A stretch of 64,000 nucleotides of DNA, from NCBI GenBank assembly GCA_028583605.1, contig CM053327.1, positions 40,010,522 to 40,074,521 on the forward strand, given 5' to 3'. The notes beneath the pieces are model-generated. The model made no database searches. It was not told where the DNA came from and was given only the letters and a program-made list of their open reading frames with translations. The translations under genes and the position numbers were made by a program. This document shows positions 23,681 to 32,489 of this stretch, piece after piece (within the stretch, counting starts at the first letter, position 1; every line of letters begins with the position of its first letter). Source of the stretch: Dastarcus helophoroides (lineage: Eukaryota > Arthropoda > Insecta > Coleoptera > Bothrideridae).

Positions 23681-23754
23681 AGTTTAATAGAAATTATTAA
23701 AAAAGTTGAAATTTCCGAAAAAGAACATTTTTAAAAGACAACATTTTCAAGGAT

Positions 23755-24515
23755 TCCTATAATGCACAGACCAATAAGGTTTGAACATTTATTAGATTCG
23801 AAGTTTGGAAACCAAATACCGGTTTCGATCTTGTTAGATCTCGTCAGTTTGGTATATCCAACTCGAATGCTAACAAATGTTCCGACAAGTAAGTACTAAA
23901 ACATTCACAGGCATCAAGCGAGTGACTCTTTAGTACTACCACCTATTGGTCCATAGAGAAACTATGGCCATCGCCAACAATGTCGTATGCAAGAAGAATG
24001 CAACCTAGACTACAAATTCATGCAGCCCTCCAGGCGTGTATAGTGAATCATAGGTAGTTGAACTACCCACAGTTGAAATAGTGCCACCTAGCGAAGCGGT
24101 TGCTCTCTAGGAGAGTTCATGCATCCCTCCAGGCGTGTATAGTAGGTAGCCGAACTGCAAACAGTTGAAACTCTGTCACCTAGAATCCTTCTCTTCTGGG
24201 AACTTTTTCCTAGAGAGCAACCGCTTCGCTAGGTGGCAGTGTTTCAACTGTTGCTAGTTCAGTTACTTATGATTCACTAAGCACGCTTGGAGGGCTGCAG
24301 GAATTTGTAGTCTAGGTTGCATTCTACTTCCATACGACATTGTTGACGAAGGCCATAGTTTCTCTGACACATGCAAGCAGAATGCAACCTAGACTACAAA
24401 TTCATGCAGCCGTCCAGGCGTGTATAGTGAATCATAGGTAGCTGAACTACCAACAGTTGAAACACTGCCACCTAGCGAAGCGGTTGCTCTCTAGGAGAGT
24501 TCCCAGAAAACATTT
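23755..24515. repeat. S-family element, about 750 bp, flanked by a short duplication
   Basis: The element starts GGATTCCTATAATGCACAGACC and ends CTCTCTAGGAGAGTTCCCAG. ACATTTTCAA precedes it near 23745 and follows it near 24513, consistent with a target duplication of about 9-10 bp. The inside is made of alternating inverted copies of the GCCTCCAGGCGTGTATAG and CACCTAGCGAAGCGG blocks, so the RNA or single strand could fold extensively. No coding capacity. Confidence 0.55.
23811..23853 (-). ncRNA. Predicted hammerhead ribozyme motif, S family (canonical core)
   Basis: Same layout as the copy at 11382-11424 on the minus strand: ACCAAA, CTGACGA, GATC with a six-base loop and GATC, GAAA, CCGG, TA, TTTGGT. 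All core bases are intact and stem I is 6 bp. It lies near the left end of a dispersed S element. Self-cleavage is inferred from the motif only. Confidence 0.6.
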
Positions 24516-26185
24516 TCAAAGTAAGTAATATTCATAAAATAAATTAAAATATTCAAATATTCAGGAACCAAAAGGCCAAAATGTTTTTAAAAAAATTCGA
24601 AAAAGGTGACATTTTCAAAATAATTTAAAACTTTGAGAAAAAGTATATATTTTGACAATCGAGATTTTCAAATATGAGAAAAAATTTTGAGAAAGGGCCG
24701 ACATTTCAAAAAAAGTAAATATTTTAAAATGCCAAAATTTAAAAAAAAAGTTGGAATTTTCGTGATAGATCGAAATTTCAAAAAAAAAATATGAATAAAG
24801 CGAATTCGTCAAATACAATAGAAAATTTTAAAATCAGTATTTCAGTCAGTATTTTTAAAAAATGCAGAAATTTTCAAAAAAATTATTCAAATAAGTCGAT
24901 ATTAAAAAAAATCCATACATTCAAAAATTTTGAAACTTTGCTAAAGAAAAAGGTAAAATTTCTTAGAATTGTCGAAATTTTGAATCTCCTTAATTTTCGA
25001 AAAACTAAATTTTGAGATACATTGAAAAATTCGACTCTTTTTGAGGAATTCAATTTTTTTTATGTCTATTTTAATGTCGATTTTTTTTTTAAACTACCGT
25101 CTTTATTGAAATACAGAACTTGTTCCCTGAAACCAAGAAATATTAAAAAACACAAGAAACGTTGCTCTAACGCGTTTCGACAGCCAAGCTGCCATCTTCA
25201 GAGAGATACTGCAGTATCAGTATCATTTAAAAATTTTTAAAATGTGTTGAGTTTTTTAAAAATTTTATTTTTCCCCAATTTAGATCTTCCTGAAATTTTT
25301 TAAAATTTTTTTCGAGATTTCAATTTTTAGTGAAAATTTTAACTTTCCTAAAATATTGACCTACAAATTTTGACCTTGAAAACTTTGACTTTTACGAAAT
25401 TTCGAATTTTTCAAAATTTCAACTTTTTCTGGAAATTGTGAGTTCTTTCAAAAAATTTGAATTTTTCACATTTCCAACCCTTACTTCGTGGAATTCTTTA
25501 ATATTCATAACTAGAAAACTCTATTAACGATAAAAACGCAACAAAATTTTAAAATTCCACAAGATTTTCGAAAACCTTGTGGAATTTCTAAATTTTGTTA
25601 CGTTTTTATTGTTAATAAAGTTTAATAGTTATGAATTTGAATTTTTAAACATTTTGACTTATTTTAACATTTTGATTTTTTTGAAAATATTGACGTTCGA
25701 AATTCTGACTTTTTTAGAATTCCGACTTTTTGATAATTTGGACTTTTTTTTGAAAATTTCGACTTTCCCTAAAAATAAATTCAGACTTTCTTGAAATGTT
25801 TCAAAGAAAATCTCAGGAAAAAAATTATATTCCTGCCAAAGTTCCATTTTGTAATTAAAATGATTTTTGTAATTCTTTAAGATAAACTTTCAATTGGATC
25901 TTTGCGTTTTTGCTCTCTTTTAATTTAGGATTTTAATTCGAAATTTGAAGTAAAGATCCAAATTCAAAGGGAAAAATTTATAGTTCGAAGACCAAACTGA
26001 CCATTAAAGAAATTTGATTCAGTTCAGTTTAACTTAAAATTTAAAAATCTGGCCTTCTTTATAATAAGTTTGGACAAATTTCTGGATTTAGACATAACAT
26101 TTTTAATTTTTTTGCCACATTTTCTCGAAATTTAAATTTTGTTTTGAAATTCTGAATTTAAATCGATATTTCGATCAATCGAAAC
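24516..26185. repeat. AT-rich repeats with one H fragment
   Basis: Degenerate AAATTT and CGAAA words in both orientations. An H-family half copy (ACAGAACTTGTTCCCTG to CATCTTCAGAGAGATAC) lies at about 25108-25210. A 38-base region near 25500-25625 (AACGATAAAAACG facing CGTTTTTATTGTT, with CAAGATTTTCGAAAACCTTG at its centre) is a local palindrome. Short open frames are not supported. Confidence 0.5.
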
Positions 26186-26189
26186 ATAG

Positions 26190-28915
26190 GTTTGGTGAAA
26201 CGGACTGATCCTTGGTCATCTTCAAAAATTGAAATGCAGAACTTGTCCCCTGAAACCAAGAAAGATTGAAAAACACAACAAAGGTTGCCCTAACGCGTTT
26301 CGACAGCCAAGCTGTCATCTTCAGAGAGAAACCACTGTATTTCAATCGAAACATGACAAAAATAGTTACCACTTTTTGATTGCTAATGTATTCAAACTGT
26401 AATTCGTTGAAAGCAAAATTGTAATTAACTTTTAAAAGGTTTTTCGGTCAGCTTCCCCATTTATAAAAGTCACGACACGCCACTGTTCACAAGTAAATGG
26501 AGAAAAAAATATGTAATTTGTATCTTTTGGTGGAACGGACTGGTCCTTGGTTATCCTCAAAAATTGAAATACAAATCTTGTCCCCTGAAAACAAGAAAGA
26601 TTAAAAAACACAACAAAGGTTGCTCTAACGCGTTTCGACAGCCAAGTTGTCATCTTCAGAGAGAAACTACTAATCTTTCTTAGTGCCAGGGGACAAATTC
26701 TGTATTTCAATCGAAACATGACAAAAGAATTATTACTTTTTGATTGCTGATGCATTCAAACTCTAATTCGTTGAAAATAAAATTGTAATTAACTTTTAAA
26801 AGGTTCTTCGGTCAGCTTCCCCATTTATAAAAGGCACGACACGTCACTGTTCACAACTAAATGGAGAAAAAACTATGTAATTTGTATATTTTGGTGGAAC
26901 GGACTGGTCCTTGGTTATCTTCAAAAATTGGAATACAAATCTTGTCCACTGAGACCAAGAAAGATTAAAAAACACAACAAAGGTTGCTCTAACGCGTTTC
27001 GACAACCAAGTTGTCATTTTCAGAGAGAAACTTCTAATTTTTCTTGGTGTCAGGGGACAAATTCTGTATTTCAATCGAAACATGACAAAAAGAATCATTA
27101 CTTTTTGTTTGCTGATGCATTCAAACTGTAATTCGTTGAAAGCAAAATTGTAATTAACTTTTAAAAGGTTCTTGGGTCAGCTTCCCCATTTATAAAAGTC
27201 ACGACACACCACTGTTCACAAGTAAATGGAGGAAAAACTATGTAATTTGTATATTTTGGTGGAACGGACTGGTCCTTGGTTATCCTCAAAAATTGAAATA
27301 CAAATCTTGTCCCCTGAGACCAAGAAAGATTAAAAAACACAACAAAGGTTGCTCTAACGCGTTTCGACAACCAAGTTGTCATCTTCAGAGAGAAACTACT
27401 AATCTTTCTTGGTGTCAGGGGACAAATTCTGTATTTCAATCGAAACATGACAAAAAGAATCATTACTTTTTGATTGCTGATGCATTCAAACTGTAATTCG
27501 TTGAAAGCAAAATTGTAATTAACTTTTAAAAGGTTGTTCGGTCAGCTTCCCCATTTATAAAAGTCACGACACGCCACTGTTCATAAGTAAATGGAGAAAA
27601 AATACGTAATTTGTATCTTTTGGTGGAACGGACTGGTCCTTGGTTATCTTCAAAAATTGGAATACAAATCTTGTCCTCTGAGACCAAGAAAGATTAAAAA
27701 ACACAACAAAGGTTGCTCTAACGCGTTTCGACAGCCAAGTTGTCATCTTCAGAGAGAAACTACTAATCTTTCTTGGTGTCAGGGAACAAATTCTGTATTT
27801 CAATCGAAACATGACAAAAAGAATCATTACTTTTTGTTTGCTGATGCATTCAAACTGTAATTCGTTGAAAGCAAAATTGTAATTAACTTTTAAAAGGTTC
27901 TTGGGTCAGCTTCCCCATTTATAAAAGTCACGACACGTCACTGTTCACAAGTAAATGGAGGAAAAACTATGTAATTTGTATATTTTGGTGGAACGGACTG
28001 GTCCTTGGTTATCTTCAAAAATTGAAATACAAATCTTGTTCCCTGAGAACAAGAAAGATTAAAAAACACAACAAAGGTTGCTCTACCGCGTTTCGACAGC
28101 CAAGTTGTCATCTTCAGAGAGAAACTACTAATCTTTCTTGGTGTCAGGGGACAAATTCTGTATTTTAATCGAATCATGACAAAAAGAATTATTACTTTTT
28201 GATTGCAGATGCATTCAAACTGTAATTCGTTGAAAGCAAAATTGTAATTAACTTTTAAAAGGTTCTTGGGTCAGCTTCCCCATTTATAAAAGTCACGACA
28301 CGCCACTGTTCATAAGTAAATGGAGAAAAAAATATGTAATTTGTATCTTTTGGTGGAACGGACTGGTCCTTGGTTATCCTCAAAAATAGAAATACAAATC
28401 TTGTTCCCTGAGACCAAGAAAGATTAAAAAACACAACAAAGGTTGCTCGACAGCCAAGTTGTCATCTTCAGAGAGAAACTACTAATCTTTCTTGGTGCCA
28501 GGGGACAAATTCTGTATTTCAATCGAAACATGACAAAAAGAATCATTACTTTTTGATTGCTGATGCATTCAAACTGTAATTCGTTGAAAGTAAAATTGTA
28601 ATTTACTTTTAAAAGGTTCTTGGGTCAGCTTCCCCATTTATAAAAGTCGCGACACGCCACTGTTCATAAGTAAATGGAGAAAAAAATATGTAATTTGTAT
28701 ATTTTGGTGGAACGGACTAGTCCTTGGTTATCTTCAAAAATTGAAATACAAATCTTGTCCACTGAGACCAAGAAAGATTAAAAAACACAACAAAGGTTGC
28801 TGTAACGCTTTTGACAGCCAAGCTAGCATCTTCAGAGAGATACTGTATTTCTCAACCTTTGTTGTGTTTTTAAATCTTTCTTGGTTTCAGGGAACAAGAT
28901 TTGTATCTCAATTTG
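26190..28915. repeat. 365-bp tandem satellite built on the H family, seven units plus a partial
   Basis: TGGAACGGAC occurs at 26531, 26895, 27260, 27624, 27989, 28354 and 28708: spacings 364, 365, 364, 365, 365 and 354. A related partial unit starts near 26193. Each unit is an H repeat (AAATTGAAATACAAATCTTG, AACAAAGGTTGCTCTAACGCG, GTCATCTTCAGAGAG) plus a ~200-bp segment not found elsewhere in the window (ATGCATTCAAACTGTAATTC, CTTCCCCATTTATAAAAG, CACGACACGCCACTGTTCA). TTTATAAAAG looks like a TATA box and recurs in every unit. Short open frames of 60-107 codons on both strands are translations of the satellite. Confidence 0.85.
27352..27392 (-). ncRNA. Hammerhead-like motif, H family (one extra base)
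   Basis: Minus strand: CTCT (stem I), CTGAAGA, an extra T, then GACAAC with loop TTG and GTTGTC (stem II), GAAA, CGCG, TT (U16.1-H17), AGAG closing stem I. The ACGCGT stem III is palindromic as in family S. The unpaired T between the conserved A and stem II departs from the consensus and could abolish activity. Sister units carry GACAAC facing GCTGTC, with one mismatch. Confidence 0.35.
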
Positions 28916-29503
28916 TATCTAACAATAATTTACCAATAACTAACTAATAACCAACTAAAAAAAAAACGTTTTCTTGGGCAAAAGCGACAAGCAGAAGAAA
29001 TGATTTCTTCTGTTATGAGTACACCCATTCATATTTTGTGACATTTCATGATAGCTGACAATCGTAAACATCAAGTGACCTGGTCCATTTCGTTCGTTTT
29101 TCTGGTTCTGATTTTATAAATTGGATTGCTTGAATGTCAAGTGCCATAAATTTACCTAGACTAACATTTTCAAGAAAAAATCGATGATTAACATCTGTTT
29201 TACTTTGGTAACATGAAAGTAAATTAGGAAAGAGATTTGTTTTAAAATAAAATTATTAGTTTTTGTTTGTTTGTCATAATTGTGTATTAGTCTTTAAAAA
29301 TTAGCGAATGCTGTAAATCAACACATTTTGAACCCATGATGAAGTATTAATAAAAATGTAGTACGCTCGCAAATACTAAACTAGATAAAAATACACAGAA
29401 CGACATTGTCTACCCGGGCGAAACCGTCTGGAATAAAAATGTTGTCTAAATATGCTCCTCATCAATCACAAACATTTAAAATATATGTTGCCAAACAATT
29501 GTT
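28916..29503. other. Upstream region of IR-B, no gene seen
   Basis: AT-rich sequence without recognised repeats. From about 29430 (AAAAATGTTGTCTAAATATG) it becomes homologous to the upstream regions of IR-C and IR-D near 39485 and 49400, so the conserved part probably includes IR promoter sequence. Confidence 0.4.
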
Positions 29504-29797
29504 ACAGTTTTTACCAATAATTACAAACCACTAGTGCCGGAATTTTTTATAATTTAAGAGAAATAAATTTTAACATTAAATACTCGAGACTAAATGCCAA
29601 ATTGCATTGCAACATGTTTACCATTTCCATTTCTATCATTTATTGTATCTTGTTACTTTTTTCTCAGTAATTACAAATCATTAGTTCCTAGTTTTATAAT
29701 TTAACTGAAATAAACTTCAATATTAAATACTTGATACTAAACGCCAAAATGCATTGCAACATGTTAACCATTTTATATCATTTATGGCATCTCTATC
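29504..29797 (+). repeat. Partial tandem duplication of the IR-B 5' end
   Basis: About 147 bp is present twice: TGCATTGCAACATGTT occurs near 29603 and 29750, preceded both times by AATTACAAA, TATAATTTAA and AAATACT words. The upstream copy has TTG where the downstream copy has the IR-B start ATG (29749), so it is a broken duplicate of the promoter-proximal region and first codons. Confidence 0.6.
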
Positions 29798-31521
29798 CAT
29801 GTTTTTGTTTTAATAATGCAATGATTACTTTTTCTGTAAACGAAAAATTAATTTCCTGCACAGTTAACACAGTTTGTGATTTCTTTAGTAAAAAATACCC
29901 AGTCGAAATAATAAGTAATGTTGATGACGATCAGCAAGTTTCAAATATTTTAATAAAACAACTTATGATGAAAAACTGGTCAGTAATTAGATTTTCCTTT
30001 CATAATCAAATACACATTGATAGTGAGATTAAAGCAGTAAATTCAATAAATTTACTACTAGAAATAAACGATAATACATGGCCAATGATACTTTCCATTA
30101 CAAAGGAAAAAGCAAGGACAAGAAAATGCCTTAAGATAATCGTTTTAACTAACTGCAGCAATAAAATTTTTCAAAAAGTGAAAAAAGCGTTAGAAAACTT
30201 AGATTCAATTATTATACGATTTGATGCACTGAATGGTGATTCCCCTGTGGAATCTTGGAAAAATAAAGATCGATTGTGTGAAAGGAATTTTTTTAAATTC
30301 AATTGCAATGAAGTAGCCGATAATGCATCATCAAAAAATAAAATTCAAAACGAGAAAACTTGCTCTTTGCGGTCTCAGTTATACATCAGATATCCATTTT
30401 GTTATAAGTCTGGAAATAGCTATGATGGCATCGACTATAAAGTCATAAGTACAATTGCTGAAAGATTAAATCTTCATCTTACAATATTAGAAGATACTAA
30501 TAGGGGACAAATTTTTGAAAACGGAACTGCTACAGGAATTGTAAATAATTTGTTTCAAAACGTATTTGACGTTGCAATAGGATCTTTCGTTATTACATCT
30601 CAAAGGTTTAACTATTTAGAAGTTAGTATTCCATATTTTGTAGTAGAATGCATTTGGTGCGTCCCAAATAGCAGTAGAAAACCATCGTATGACTTCTTTA
30701 GCATCACAGCTTTTTTAGTATTGATAGTACTATGGATTATAATTTCAATTATTTTTTGGTTATTCAACACAACGCTACCACGGAACAATGTTCTCTTTAG
30801 GAGTTTAACCAACTCGTTATATATGAATTTAAAGGTCCTACTCGTCGTTCCAGTTACTGATCCTTTATCCACATCAAGTAAAATTCTTCTTTTGTCGACA
30901 ATCCTCTTCTCGATGCAACTTAAAATATTACACGATTCGAAGTTAACGAGCGCTTTAACCAGCTTACGATACTTTCAACCAATACACAAATTCGAAGAAA
31001 TCTTGGAGAACAATTTGATTATATACCTAACATCCGTTGGAAAAACATTATTTTCTACAGAAGATCCACAAACAAGGGTAATATTAACAAAGCATAGTCC
31101 TTGCCCAGATTTGACAGAATGCTTCAAAAAAGTAGCACTTGATAGAAACGCCGTTGTTTTGTCTCTAAGAATATTCTCAATTCTGCCAAGAAATAGTCTT
31201 TTGGATGCCGATTCTCGCCCTCTGCTGCACTGTTTAGAGAACGAAGGGAAGATATTGTCGATGACGATTATGATGAGAAGGTGTTTTTTTCTGAAGCCCC
31301 AAATCGATTCTGTAATTCAGAGGCTGGTGGATTTTGGATTTATAAGAAAGTGGGAAGACGATTCGTCCCCAAAGAAGGTGTTACCAGATGGGACATCTTT
31401 AACGAAGGTGAGAACGTTGAGTTTATGGGATCTTCAAAGGTGCTTTACGATTTTTTGTATCGGATATGCCACTTCTATAGTTGTGTTCATTTGTGAAATA
31501 TTATTAAAAAATATTTGTTAA
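29749..31521 (+). CDS. IR-B: divergent ionotropic receptor, intronless
   Basis: 590 residues from ATG 29749; the frame is open from 29731, but the paralogues start at this Met and the upstream triplet is TTG. Signal peptide 1-22 (MHCNMLTILYHLW...). S1 is about 205-310 with the ENGTATG motif at 257-263, DVAIG at 274-278 and Arg286 in VITSQRF at the ligand-carboxylate position. M1 is about 319-339, pore-like segment 350-368, M2 376-393, KLTSAL 398-403, S2 to about 555, SLWDLQ 558-563, M3 565-585. Paired cysteines occur in S1 and S2. Role: probable chemosensory ligand-gated channel subunit, by family. From codon ~135 onward it is indistinguishable from IR-C, while its N-terminal part differs from IR-C and IR-D at many positions. 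The ligand is unknown. Confidence 0.88.
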   Translation: MHCNMLTILYHLWHLYPCFCFNNAMITFSVNEKLISCTVNTVCDFFSKKYPVEIISNVDDDQQVSNILIKQLMMKNWSVIRFSFHNQIHIDSEIKAVNSINLLLEINDNTWPMILSITKEKARTRKCLKIIVLTNCSNKIFQKVKKALENLDSIIIRFDALNGDSPVESWKNKDRLCERNFFKFNCNEVADNASSKNKIQNEKTCSLRSQLYIRYPFCYKSGNSYDGIDYKVISTIAERLNLHLTILEDTNRGQIFENGTATGIVNNLFQNVFDVAIGSFVITSQRFNYLEVSIPYFVVECIWCVPNSSRKPSYDFFSITAFLVLIVLWIIISIIFWLFNTTLPRNNVLFRSLTNSLYMNLKVLLVVPVTDPLSTSSKILLLSTILFSMQLKILHDSKLTSALTSLRYFQPIHKFEEILENNLIIYLTSVGKTLFSTEDPQTRVILTKHSPCPDLTECFKKVALDRNAVVLSLRIFSILPRNSLLDADSRPLLHCLENEGKILSMTIMMRRCFFLKPQIDSVIQRLVDFGFIRKWEDDSSPKKVLPDGTSLTKVRTLSLWDLQRCFTIFCIGYATSIVVFICEILLKNIC

Positions 31522-32282
31522 TGCTTTTTCATTGGTTTTTTGTTATTTATAAAATGTAAGTTAAACATCAGTGAACTTGTACAAAGGATCAGCATCAAGT
31601 TTAAATGATTTTTTTTTCTTTATTAAAAAAAAATACTTTATCATACCAAAAACATTTTTTAATTGTTAGGTAATAATCAATTTTGGAAATTTAGAATCCT
31701 TAGAAATTTAAATAGCATTTTAGCACTTAGAAGTACAGCTTTAGAGTATGTGACAGTAGTAATTTGCAAATAAATATCACACATTTTTTATCGTACTTTT
31801 TCAATAGTTTATTAGATATGGCAACGTCGTTTTTAAATAAACAATTCGTCGACCCCCACAGAAGAATCACCACCACCAAAAATCTAGAAATTCCAATTTT
31901 AAATTAAATGTCTGATTTTAAGTGTAAAATCCAAAGGGACCGTTCGAGGAGAAAGTTTGAAATGTCCAAATTAAAATCTAAATATCGCAAAAAAACTCTG
32001 AATTTGAAAACAACGGACGAAACTTCCAATTATTTCTTTAAAATATCAAGTTAGAGCTTTAAATTCTAAATTCTAAATCTATTTAATTAAATAATCTCTA
32101 AGACTGACTGACAGACAACGCAGAGCTTAAACGGATGGGTCTAGAAGCATGAAATTTAATGCAGATGTTCCCCGTAATACGTAGGTGAGCACTAAGAGAG
32201 AATTTTTTAAAATTCAACCTCTAATATAGTAAGAATGGGCATTGACTGATTAGGTGGTTTTTATGTAATGAATAATACATAA
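31522..32282. other. 3' flank of IR-B, conserved in all three paralogues
   Basis: No gene. The sequence is the same after IR-C (41443-42202) and recognisably homologous after IR-D (51381-52120), including CATCAGTGAACTTGTACAAAGGATCAGC-type wording just after the stop. It therefore belongs to the ancestral IR duplication unit. Confidence 0.6.
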
Positions 32283-32486
32283 GGGTGCGTTTAGATTGGA
32301 TACTTTATTCCGTACATTTCTCTCTGACATAAATGTCAACTATCCTGAGAGGAGCTATCCGAGACTTACCTACACAGCTGGAAGCAGATAGCTTTTCTCA
32401 GGGTAGTTGACACTTATGTCAAAGAAAAAATATATTTTATGTCAGGGAGAAATATACAGAATAAAATGTCTAGTATAAACGCACTG
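32283..32486. mobile_element. MITE, 204 bp, with TAA target duplication
   Basis: Ends GGGTGCGTTTAGAT and ATAAACGCACTG are inverted repeats, flanked by TAA at 32280-32282 and 32487-32489. Inside, CTGACATAAATGTCAACTA and its inverse form further stems. The homologous site after IR-D (near 52091-52100, CATAAGATTG) is empty and has a single TAA, which confirms the boundaries. TAA duplication and GGGTGCGT-type ends suggest PIF/Harbinger, tentatively. Confidence 0.7.
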
Positions 32487-32489
32487 TAA

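Noticed and set aside
26190..28915. Many 60-107 codon frames with recurring words such as RATFVVFFNLSWFQGT
   Set aside because: They are the same H satellite read in frame on both strands; the words recur wherever H occurs and carry stops and frameshifts in other copies.
26190..28915. Possible CRISPR-like array because of regular spacing
   Set aside because: The whole 365-bp unit is repeated, with no short repeat and variable spacer pattern, and the genome is eukaryotic.
29731..29748. An earlier start for IR-B at 29731
   Set aside because: The triplet is TTG, and both paralogues begin at the position of the ATG at 29749.
30612..30872. 86-codon minus-strand frames antisense to the IR genes (also 40533-40793, 50447-50722)
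   Set aside because: They lie wholly inside the IR coding sequence and follow from its codon use; no independent support.
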